This document shows, piece by piece, positions 7,196 to 13,517 of a stretch of 16,549 nt of DNA. The notes under the pieces are model-generated. The model did not search any database. It saw nothing but the letters and a program-made list of their open reading frames with translations, and was not told the origin of the DNA. Position numbers and translations under genes: made by a program. The DNA comes from Aquificaceae bacterium (lineage in GTDB: Bacteria; Aquificota; Aquificia; Aquificales; Aquificaceae), in NCBI GenBank assembly GCA_015492115.1, contig WGFS01000118.1:1-16549 (forward strand), given 5' to 3'. Positions within the stretch are counted from its first letter, which is position 1, and each line of letters starts with the position of its first letter.

Positions 7196-7902
7196 AGATA
7201 AGAGGTCTTGAGAAGAGCTACGGAAAGAATAAGGTTCTGAAGGGTATAGACTTAGACATATACGCAGGAGAGATAACCGCTGTGCTTGGACCGAATGCTT
7301 CCGGGAAGACGACCTTACTCAAGTGCATACTCGGTTTAGTGATCCCGAGTGCGGGTGAGATAAGGGTGAGGGGGAAGAAAGTTGGGGGAAGCTACGAGTA
7401 CAGAAGATTTATAGGTTACATGCCCCAGGAGCCGAGCTTTCCCGAGAACCTCACTCCAGAGGAGCTTATAAGGCTTATATCAAGTATAAGGAAAGTATAT
7501 CCAGAAGACAGGATAAAAGCCCTTGCAGAGCTTTTCAAAATAAAAACTTTCTTTAATAGACAGGTGAGGTCCCTATCGGGCGGGACAAAGCAGAAGGTGA
7601 GTGCGCTAATAGCCCTCGCCTTTGACCCCGACATCCTCATCCTTGATGAGCCTACAGTCGGGCTTGACCCTGTTTCAAGTTCAAAGCTGAAGGAGGAGAT
7701 AATCAGAAGGAAAGAGGAAGGTAAGACAGTCCTCCTGACGTCCCACATAATGAGCGAGGTGGAACAGCTCGCGGACAGGGTCGTCCTTCTCATAGAGGGG
7801 GTTAAAAGGTTTGATAGCTCTGTAAAGGAGCTGAAAGAGATAACAGGTGAGGACAGGCTAGAGAGAGCTGTAGCCAAGCTCATGGAGGAAGGTCTTGGGT
7901 GA
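7183..7902 (+). CDS. nosF: NosF ABC transporter ATPase
   Basis: A 239-residue ABC ATPase of the NosDFY maturation complex on the cytoplasmic face. All motifs are intact: Walker A GPNASGKT (36-43), Q-loop Q82, signature LSGGTKQ (131-137), Walker B ILILDEP with E156, and the switch histidine H188. The start is TTG at 7183, chosen because GGAGGG at 7173-7178 is correctly spaced and the family's N-terminus is complete from there. It overlaps nosD by 13 bp and nosY by 8 bp. Confidence 0.95.
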   Translation: MAEIEIRGLEKSYGKNKVLKGIDLDIYAGEITAVLGPNASGKTTLLKCILGLVIPSAGEIRVRGKKVGGSYEYRRFIGYMPQEPSFPENLTPEELIRLISSIRKVYPEDRIKALAELFKIKTFFNRQVRSLSGGTKQKVSALIALAFDPDILILDEPTVGLDPVSSSKLKEEIIRRKEEGKTVLLTSHIMSEVEQLADRVVLLIEGVKRFDSSVKELKEITGEDRLERAVAKLMEEGLG

Positions 7903-8683
7903 GACGCTGAAGCTCCTGAGCACGGATATAAGGAACCTGATCCGCATAAGGTGGCTCTGGTTTTACTTCCTGTCCTTAGCCTGTGGAAGCGGACTCTTCC
8001 TCTACATGAGCGGAGATCTTGAGAAGGTAGTCCTGAGTCTTCTCAACGTAACCCTCCTCATAGTTCCTCTGATAACCGCCTTCTTCGGTATAACCTACTT
8101 CTACGACTCTAAGAACTTTATAAAATTTCTTCTTACCCAACCTGTGAGCAGAAGGGAGGTTTTCTTCGGAAAGTTCCTATCCGTATCCATCTTCATGAGC
8201 TTGCTTTACTTTCTGGGCGTGTCTCTTCCCCTCGGGAATGAGATCATCCGTACGGAGCACAGGTCGTTGATAATGCTCCTGATACTGTCGGGAGTCTCAC
8301 TTACCCTGCTCTTTTCTTCCTTAGCTTTTCTCGTTGGCATCTTGTCAGAAGACAAGGCAAAGGGGGTAAGTCTGCTCCTTGGTATATGGCTTTACCTTGC
8401 GGTGCTCCACGATGGGGTTATACTTGCGGTCATATACATCTTCAGAGAATATCCCTTAGAGAAGGTAGTGCTTGCCCTGACCCTGATAAACCCCGTTGAC
8501 CTTGCAAGGCTTCTCGTCATACTGAACCTGGATGTGGCAGCGCTGATGGGAGTTTCAGGAGCGGTTGTTAAAGATTTCCTGGGTTCATTCCTCGGCACGC
8601 TCGTGGTTCTCATAAGTATCACCCTATGGATAGCTGTCCCCGCTACGTTAGCCCTTATACTCTTTGAAAGGAAAGACCTTTAG
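7895..8683 (+). CDS. nosY: NosY ABC-2 type permease
   Basis: A 262-residue membrane permease with about six helices and the hydrophilic KFLLTQPVSRREVFFGK segment typical of the ABC-2/NosY family. It pairs with NosF and passes the ATP-driven motion to NosD in the periplasm during copper-site assembly. The start is TTG at 7895, overlapping the end of nosF by 8 bp, with GGAGG at 7884-7888 six bases upstream. Two successive TTG starts (nosF and nosY) may tune subunit levels. The TAG stop merges with the ribosome site of the following cytochrome gene. Confidence 0.93.
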   Translation: MGETLKLLSTDIRNLIRIRWLWFYFLSLACGSGLFLYMSGDLEKVVLSLLNVTLLIVPLITAFFGITYFYDSKNFIKFLLTQPVSRREVFFGKFLSVSIFMSLLYFLGVSLPLGNEIIRTEHRSLIMLLILSGVSLTLLFSSLAFLVGILSEDKAKGVSLLLGIWLYLAVLHDGVILAVIYIFREYPLEKVVLALTLINPVDLARLLVILNLDVAALMGVSGAVVKDFLGSFLGTLVVLISITLWIAVPATLALILFERKDL

Positions 8684-8697
8684 GAGGTAAGTGCCCT

Positions 8698-9030
8698 ATG
8701 CTCTGGATCCTGCTGGTTTCAGCACTGTTTACGGTTTTTTCCTGTGAGAAGAAAGAGGAGCCAAGGATGAGTCCTCAAGAAGTAAAGGAGCTCGTTGGCG
8801 AGAGGGGGTGTCCTTACTGCCACGATATGAGGAGACCTCTTCTTGGACCTTCCTTTGTGGATATTAGTAAAAGGTACACGGAGAAAGACAGGGGAGAGCT
8901 TGTAAGGAGCCTGCTTGAAGGAAGCAGGGGTAAGTGGGGCAAGAACGCTATGCCTCCCCAGAAGCTCAGTGAGGAGGAGGCGAGGCTTATAGTGGACTGG
9001 ATTCTGAACCTAAAATATGACCTTAATTAG
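8698..9030 (+). CDS. Lipoprotein monoheme cytochrome c
   Basis: A 110-residue protein with a lipobox VFSC (lipidated Cys 16), one heme site C38-x-x-C41-H42 and a probable ligand M85 in an AMPP context. It is thus a small class I cytochrome c held on the outer face of the inner membrane. It ends the nos operon and has a strong AGGAGG ribosome site after the nosY stop. It is related to the soluble cytochrome at the head of the operon but shorter around the distal ligand. A role as membrane-tethered donor to NosZ, comparable to NosC-type cytochromes of clade II clusters, is inferred from position. Confidence 0.9.
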   Translation: MLWILLVSALFTVFSCEKKEEPRMSPQEVKELVGERGCPYCHDMRRPLLGPSFVDISKRYTEKDRGELVRSLLEGSRGKWGKNAMPPQKLSEEEARLIVDWILNLKYDLN

Positions 9031-9059
9031 TTGATAAAACTGCGCTCTTGGATTATAAT
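9031..9059 (+). promoter_or_regulatory. Predicted promoter of the Rrf2 gene, nearly leaderless
   Basis: TTGATA (9031-9036), a 17-nt spacer and a perfect TATAAT (9054-9059). Only 10 nt separate the -10 from the ATG at 9070, so the leader would be about 0-5 nt. AGG directly abuts the ATG and is too close to act as a ribosome site. No clear inverted repeat was found here. Confidence 0.7.
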
Positions 9060-9069
9060 GTAATTTAGG

Positions 9070-9504
9070 ATGATTTATTCAGATACTGTGAGGTACGCTC
9101 TGCTTGCCCTTGCTTACCTTGCCCTTCACAGGGACAGGCTTGTGAAGGCGGATGAGATCGCCAAGGCTCAGAACATACCCAAGCCTTTCCTGTCTAAAAT
9201 ACTTCACGAGCTTGCCCGCAGGGACGTCCTCTACTCCGTGAAAGGTCCCAGGGGCGGTTTTGCTCTTAAGGTTGAACCAGAGAAGCTTACCATGTGGGAT
9301 GTTGTCTCCCTTATGGGAGAGGAGTATAGATTTCAGAACTGCGTGCTGATGCCAGATAAGTGTGAGGTCTATGAAACGAACCCCTGTATAGTCCATCACA
9401 AGTGGGAAAAGCTCAAGAGGAAGATGATAGATTTCCTCAAGAATACGACCATAGCCGACCTGGTCAGCGTTGAGGAGAGGCACCTTGCGGATATGCTCTC
9501 CTGA
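9070..9504 (+). CDS. Rrf2-family transcriptional regulator, probable Fe-S/NO sensor
   Basis: A 144-residue winged-helix regulator. The N-terminus YSDTVRYALLALAYLAL and the wing motif KGPRGGF (58-64) are Rrf2 hallmarks; the recognition helix region is near residues 36-50. Three cysteines, C91, C98 and C106 (spacing x6, x7), lie where IscR and NsrR hold their iron-sulfur cluster, although the spacing differs from both. An NO- or Fe-S-responsive repressor of the flanking nos and heme-copper operons is a reasonable inference; exact identity (NsrR or another type) cannot be decided. The start at 9070 is fixed by the family N-terminus. The 3' end overlaps the convergent membrane protein gene by 41 bp. 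Confidence 0.88.
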   Translation: MIYSDTVRYALLALAYLALHRDRLVKADEIAKAQNIPKPFLSKILHELARRDVLYSVKGPRGGFALKVEPEKLTMWDVVSLMGEEYRFQNCVLMPDKCEVYETNPCIVHHKWEKLKRKMIDFLKNTTIADLVSVEERHLADMLS

Positions 9505-10702
9505 AATACACGAGGATCCCCCTGAACAGGTTTAAAGATAGAAAGGCGAAGGATAGCGCATAGAGCAGGCTACAGAGGAACCATACAGCTTTGAACCCCG
9601 TAAAGAACGCAATGAACAGGACAAAGAGTGAGGCGATATGCAGATAGAACTGCACCCACACGCGCCCTGGCTTTATCACCTCGTGCATGGTTGGTGCGTT
9701 GGGAACTCCCATGTTTGATAGATGTAGCCAAACAAGGAATGGGATTATCCTGTACATCATCGCAAGTATTACGCTGTGAACAAAGGCACCGTAGAGAAGA
9801 AGGAATGTGAGGAAGCTTTTAGAACCAAACTCTGAGAAGGGAAAAATAAGCATAGATAGAACGAGGAAGAGCATGCCTGTGTACCACAGGTTTACGAGCG
9901 GGTCAGGTATCTTTCTCCTTCTCTGTCTAAGTCTGAGCACGGTGATAAGGGCGAAGTAGATAAACAGGGCTGAGAGAGGAAGTCTGAGTATCCAGGTGTC
10001 TCCACACAGGGAGAGGGCTATCAATGCGAGGGTTATAGGATGGAACCACCTCGTGTAGGTCTTGGGGTAGGGTTCTGTAACAAAGAACATCTCAATCACC
10101 TGGAAAGCGACCGAAACGATCAGTATCCCCACCCAACCGAAGAGCATTACGCTGAAGTGTGCTCTTGCAAGCAGGAGGTAGTTCAGAGAAAACTCGCCTG
10201 AGAGGGACAGTACGAGAAGGGTTCCCAGGAGGGTGCCGAGTATGAACATGGCTATCGCATACCTCATACCGCTTGAGGTTGGTGTGTGGCTCTTTAACCT
10301 GAGAAGTTTGTAGAGCATGATGGGGGTTATGAAGAGTATTCCCCCGAGCAAAAGGAGTAACCCTGAGAGCATGAGCGGTTTCTCAGAGGATAGGAAACCC
10401 AGAACCAGTAGCAGGGTTCCCGAGAGCATGAAGATATGGGTGTAGCGGGCTTTTTGCAGAGGGTTTTCTATAACAGCTCCTGCGACCACGGGTAGCATCT
10501 GGAAAAGGGCTCCCACCATGGTGGTAGCCATAAAACCGAGCGTGTAAGTGTGAACGAGTGCCTGCAGGTTGAAGCTACCTTTAAGTATCATGTAAATGCC
10601 CAGAAACGCCCCCAGCAGTCCGAAGAGGGACGCTGTTAAGAAGAAACGGGCTACTATGCTGAAGGGGGGAGCGTAAAGGAGAGAAAGACCCCCAGGTGTC
10701 AT
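9464..10702 (-). CDS. Polytopic membrane protein, distantly like heme-copper subunit I/NnrS-type proteins
   Basis: A 412-residue protein with roughly 12 transmembrane helices. Histidines within helices stand out: H51 (HTYTLGFMATTMVGALFQ), H182 (HFSVMLFGW), H309 and H327 (IIPFLVWLHL). The pattern His plus GF..T.MVGA..Q..P recalls oxidase-like and NnrS-like heme-binding membrane proteins found near denitrification genes. I cannot assign a named family with confidence. It begins as ATGA over the hemerythrin stop, so the two are translationally coupled. A role in NO or copper/heme handling is inferred from context only. Its 3' end overlaps the Rrf2 gene on the other strand, which could allow antisense interference. 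Confidence 0.8.
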   Translation of the reverse strand: MTPGGLSLLYAPPFSIVARFFLTASLFGLLGAFLGIYMILKGSFNLQALVHTYTLGFMATTMVGALFQMLPVVAGAVIENPLQKARYTHIFMLSGTLLLVLGFLSSEKPLMLSGLLLLLGGILFITPIMLYKLLRLKSHTPTSSGMRYAIAMFILGTLLGTLLVLSLSGEFSLNYLLLARAHFSVMLFGWVGILIVSVAFQVIEMFFVTEPYPKTYTRWFHPITLALIALSLCGDTWILRLPLSALFIYFALITVLRLRQRRRKIPDPLVNLWYTGMLFLVLSMLIFPFSEFGSKSFLTFLLLYGAFVHSVILAMMYRIIPFLVWLHLSNMGVPNAPTMHEVIKPGRVWVQFYLHIASLFVLFIAFFTGFKAVWFLCSLLYALSFAFLSLNLFRGILVYFRRAYPQGASPQR

Positions 10703-11133
10703 ACTTCGCCGAGCTCAGAGAGCTTCTCAACCATCTCCTCTGAGGGGAGGTTCTGGTCGCTCATGGGATAGAGTATCTGCTCTTCCTTCATGTTATGCTG
10801 TTGGAGTAGTATCATCAGGGATTCCCCTGTGGAAAGGAACTCTTCCCTGTTCCTCTCACCCAGTGCCTTCTCAAGTTTCTCCAGCAGATCCCTCGCCTGG
10901 TTGTGTTCGTGCCTCATCACCTGGGTAGGACCCATGACTATACCCGTCTTCTGCTCAAATTCTGGGAACAGGACTTCCTCCTCCTTCTTGAAGTGAAGCA
11001 GTGTCTTCTCCTTGAACTTCTTGAAGAGCTCCCTTGCCTTATCCCAGTCTCCTTTCAGCACAGCCTGCTCCGCATCAGCGTAGAACTGGTCACATTTCCT
11101 GTGCTCCTCTGTCATGTACTGGGCTATGAGCAT
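10699..11133 (-). CDS. Hemerythrin-like (HHE domain) diiron protein
   Basis: A 144-residue four-helix protein with the diiron ligand pattern of hemerythrins: H11, H47-x3-E51, H75/H77 and H113-x3-E117. There is no signal peptide, so it is cytoplasmic. Such proteins bind O2 or NO, or sense or repair nitrosative damage; DnrN/NorA/YtfE-type relatives sit beside denitrification genes in other bacteria, but this one lacks their typical N-terminal cysteine domain. A strong AAAAGGAGG site (11149-11141) stands 7 nt before the ATG. It has its own predicted promoter and is coupled to the downstream membrane protein gene. The precise role, O2 scavenging or NO binding, is open. Confidence 0.88.
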   Translation of the reverse strand: MLIAQYMTEEHRKCDQFYADAEQAVLKGDWDKARELFKKFKEKTLLHFKKEEEVLFPEFEQKTGIVMGPTQVMRHEHNQARDLLEKLEKALGERNREEFLSTGESLMILLQQHNMKEEQILYPMSDQNLPSEEMVEKLSELGEV

Positions 11134-11154
11134 ATCACAACCTCCTTTTGTAAG

Positions 11155-11168
11155 TAAACATTAGTTTA
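11155..11168. promoter_or_regulatory. Inverted repeat at the hemerythrin transcription start
   Basis: TAAAC-ATTA-GTTTA, with 5-bp arms, lies directly downstream of the -10 of the predicted hemerythrin promoter and covers the probable start site. Its minus-strand reading begins TAAACTAAT, a 9-mer that also occurs at 13292-13300 upstream of the heme-copper operon. In AT-rich DNA this may be chance. Confidence 0.3.
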
Positions 11169-11196
11169 TTATATACCCTGAAGTGGACGCCGTCCA
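11168..11196 (-). promoter_or_regulatory. Predicted promoter of the hemerythrin gene
   Basis: On the minus strand TGGACG (11196-11191), a 17-nt spacer and a perfect TATAAT (11173-11168). The start would be near 11161, giving a leader of about 28 nt with a strong ribosome site. The -35 forms one arm of a 13-bp palindrome at 11184-11196. Confidence 0.55.
11184..11196. repeat. 13-bp perfect palindrome between the cytochrome b fusion and hemerythrin genes
   Basis: TGGACGCCGTCCA lies just after the TAA stop of the cytochrome b fusion and overlaps the hemerythrin -35. As RNA it would give only a 5-bp stem with a 3-nt loop and no U-tract, so it is not a convincing terminator. As DNA it could be an operator. 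Confidence 0.4.
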
Positions 11197-11199
11197 TGT

Positions 11200-13155
11200 T
11201 TACCGGACTCCGAGCACAAAAAAGCCCTTCTCCTCATTGTAAGTTACAGCGAGGCTCGTCGCTGGCTTCAGCAGGGAGTTCAGGCTGAACTTTTTGACCT
11301 TTTCGGGATGGGCTGTCTCCACCACCCTCAGCTCAAAGTTATGTTTCCCGGGCTTGATCATGAACTCCTCGTAAACGTATATGGAGGAATCCCTCCTCAT
11401 ACCCCTCGGGTTGTACCTCTTCTTGAGGAGGGGTTTACCGTCCATCAAAAGCACCACATCTATGGGTGAGCGCTCAATAGCTATATTCTTTATAGCCTGC
11501 ATGTGTTTGAGCTTGCTGTAAGTTGTTTTTGCTTTCTTCACCGGTGAGGAGCGGTACTTGAAGGTCATCACCACGAGAGCCTTGTCCGTTGGATAGAAGT
11601 TTATCCTGTGGGTTGTGAGGGGGTAGAAGCTGAGGAAGGGAAGGAAGAGGATCGCGGGAGCCAGAACCGGATTCAGTCTGCTTTTGGAGACTATAGTCAC
11701 ATCTTTAGGAACCCTGTTCTCTCTGAGCTCTTCAAGGAACCTGTCCACCTCCGAGTTAACGTCCGCCACGTTGGGCATCTCAACGAGCCTCACCCTTCCT
11801 CTCTCTATATTCTTCAGCAATCTCGGCCTTCTCCTTCCAAGGAACCTCTCCTCAGTCCACTCAACGCCCTCCCTGAAGTAGCAGTCTGGTCCATCGCAGG
11901 AGATGAGCATGACGCCCCCTGCGTGCTTCAGGAAGTCTCTTATCCATACTGTATTCAGGGCACCCGCACAGGGTAGCGTATAGACCATCACACCTTCCCT
12001 GTCCTTTACCTCCGCACCGAAGGGACACCTGAAAAGGAGGAGCTCAGGTCTTTGCCTCTCAACCTCTTTCAGGATCTCCTCGTGGGGAACAGTGGGGATC
12101 AGGCTCGCACTGTAGTTACAGGAAGCTACGCATATACCACAGCCCGCACACTTGTCCTCTATAACGAACGCCTTCTCTTCCTTCTCGCTGACACGTTTCA
12201 TGTAGATCGCCTCGTAGGGACAGTCTTCAAAACACTGCTTGCACCCTTCACACCTCTCCTCAACAACCTTTGCGGGAGGGTTCCTCCTCCCCTTTATCAG
12301 CCAGGGAAATACCGTTAGGAGTCCGAAGAAACCCAGGAAGGTAGCCCAGTTCAGTGAGAGGGGGAGAACCTTGAAGAGGGGAAACCCCGTGAGGTAAAAC
12401 CAGTCCAGGCTCATCCCGAAGGGCACCTTTCCGAGGTCCGCCGGAGGGTCGCTCCTTGCGGGGAAGATCAGGGCTATTGCGAGGGTGTAGATGGTTAAAA
12501 GGATCATGAGATACCTTGGAGGAAACAGACGCGGTCTTGAGATCCTCATCACGTGGATCCAGAGGGTGAACACCAGCAGTATGGTTACCGCTATATGACC
12601 GAAGAGTAGGATCCTGAACAGCCCTCCGAGGTTCTTTACGTCGGTTCCAAGGAAGGCGCTCATCAGTGCGTGTCCAAATATGGGAACAACGCTGAAGAAC
12701 TTGGCTGTGAGCAGTCCTGTGAGCTGGGACCTCTCGTCCCAGACCAGGAGATAGCCAGACATCCCTATAACGATGAATATCAGCAGGGTGGCCACCCCGG
12801 AAACCCACGCGACCCACCTGAAGAGTCTGAACCTGTCGGTGAGTATCATGTGTAGCATATGCAGAACCGCAAACAGGATCAGTCCATCGGAGGAGTACCT
12901 GTGAACGCCCCTCATTATGCTTCCGATCAGGGTCGCAGATATGGCTTCCACCGACTGGTAAGCACCCTTGGGGTCAACGTTGTAAAAGAGGAAAAGGTAA
13001 ACTCCCGATATCACGTCTATTATCAGTAGGAATACGGTTATAGCTCCAAGGTAGTAGATGGGATTTAGCTTTGAGGAGTAAACACCGCTCAGAACATAGG
13101 AGATTCTCTGCATGAACCTGTAGGTAGAGCTTATGGTAACCGTTTCAGTTGCCAC
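11200..13155 (-). CDS. Cytochrome b - 2x[4Fe-4S] ferredoxin - FlpD/MvhD-like fusion membrane protein
   Basis: A 651-residue modular redox protein. Residues 1-285 are a cytochrome b of the bc-complex type with about eight helices; the bis-heme pairs H85/H99 and H187/H201 each have the family's 13-residue spacing, and LDWFY (250-254) stands where PEWY forms the Qo site. Next come two CxxCxxCxxxC clusters (C302-C312, C336-C346). Residues about 370-440 resemble FlpD/MvhD, with C377, C396, C420 and C425. A further helix (about 496-513) leads to a beta-rich domain (515-651), probably periplasmic. No Rieske or cytochrome c1 gene is nearby. It may exchange electrons between the quinone pool and an Fe-S partner; direction and partner are unknown. 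GTG at 13155 is chosen because GGGAGG at 13168-13163 is 7 nt away; the ATG at 13160 is out of frame. Confidence 0.85.
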   Translation of the reverse strand: MATETVTISSTYRFMQRISYVLSGVYSSKLNPIYYLGAITVFLLIIDVISGVYLFLFYNVDPKGAYQSVEAISATLIGSIMRGVHRYSSDGLILFAVLHMLHMILTDRFRLFRWVAWVSGVATLLIFIVIGMSGYLLVWDERSQLTGLLTAKFFSVVPIFGHALMSAFLGTDVKNLGGLFRILLFGHIAVTILLVFTLWIHVMRISRPRLFPPRYLMILLTIYTLAIALIFPARSDPPADLGKVPFGMSLDWFYLTGFPLFKVLPLSLNWATFLGFFGLLTVFPWLIKGRRNPPAKVVEERCEGCKQCFEDCPYEAIYMKRVSEKEEKAFVIEDKCAGCGICVASCNYSASLIPTVPHEEILKEVERQRPELLLFRCPFGAEVKDREGVMVYTLPCAGALNTVWIRDFLKHAGGVMLISCDGPDCYFREGVEWTEERFLGRRRPRLLKNIERGRVRLVEMPNVADVNSEVDRFLEELRENRVPKDVTIVSKSRLNPVLAPAILFLPFLSFYPLTTHRINFYPTDKALVVMTFKYRSSPVKKAKTTYSKLKHMQAIKNIAIERSPIDVVLLMDGKPLLKKRYNPRGMRRDSSIYVYEEFMIKPGKHNFELRVVETAHPEKVKKFSLNSLLKPATSLAVTYNEEKGFFVLGVR

Positions 13156-13160
13156 GCCAT

Positions 13161-13338
13161 AACCTCCCGTTGAAAGTAATTACATACTTACACTCCTCTC
13201 TTTAACATAATAAGAAAAAGAGACCACATAATCATAAAAATATCTTATAACTTTCATTACGAAAATTTATAGAAAATTGACTAAAGGGTCGTAAACTAAT
13301 TAATAGGTGAGTGAATAAACATTTACGGAGGTGCCGGG
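13161..13338. other. Divergent AT-rich intergenic region between the cytochrome b fusion and heme-copper operons
   Basis: About 180 bp with no gene on either strand. It holds the ribosome sites of both divergent genes at its ends, a GTAATTAC palindrome (13176-13183), ATCATAAA (13231-13238, identical to one arm of the nos palindrome), and TAAAC-starting motifs at 13292 and 13316. No clear minus-strand promoter was recognised, although TATGAT-like boxes occur. Confidence 0.6.
13277..13304 (+). promoter_or_regulatory. Weak predicted promoter of the heme-copper operon
   Basis: TTGACT (13277-13282) is followed after 16 nt by ATTAAT (13299-13304). The -35 is good but the -10 matches only four of six bases, so an activator may be needed or the real start may differ. 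The start would fall near 13311, about 28 nt before the ATG at 13339. Confidence 0.35.
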
Positions 13339-13512
13339 ATGAGTGAGGAGAGGAAAACGCCGTTCCTGCAGTTGGTCTTTGATGACTTCATCCTACTGCT
13401 CTTCATAGGGGTAGCGGTCTATGCGATATCCTACCTCATATGGGGGCTGATAGAGCTGGCATGGCTCCCGCCTATACCGCCTGAGATCAAGCAGGCTCTC
13501 TTAGGGAGGTGA
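13339..13512 (+). CDS. Small single-helix subunit IIa-like protein of the B-family heme-copper enzyme
   Basis: A 57-residue protein starting MSEERKTPFL, with one transmembrane helix (about residues 16-40) and a short proline-rich C-terminus. A strong GGAGGTG at 13327-13333 precedes the ATG by 5 nt. Thermus ba3 oxidase has a small one-helix subunit IIa (CbaD) encoded directly before subunit II, and Aquifex has a comparable one; the position here is the same. Its stop lies within the ribosome site of the subunit II gene. The assignment rests on position, size and topology, since such subunits are poorly conserved. It is short enough to be missed by automated calling. Confidence 0.8.
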   Translation: MSEERKTPFLQLVFDDFILLLFIGVAVYAISYLIWGLIELAWLPPIPPEIKQALLGR

Positions 13513-13517
13513 ACGTC

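Noticed and set aside
9005..9060. Terminator after the nos operon
   Set aside because: No stem-loop with a T-tract is visible; the stretch is better explained by the Rrf2 promoter.
13171..13190. Inverted repeat AAGTA-N6-TACTT before the cytochrome b fusion gene
   Set aside because: The arms are short, the context is AT-rich, and no clear promoter is aligned with it.
13292..13326. TAAAC-type motifs upstream of the heme-copper operon as shared operators with the hemerythrin promoter
   Set aside because: A shared 9-mer in two AT-rich regions of this size is expected roughly by chance, and the symmetry is not kept at 13292. It is noted in the features only.
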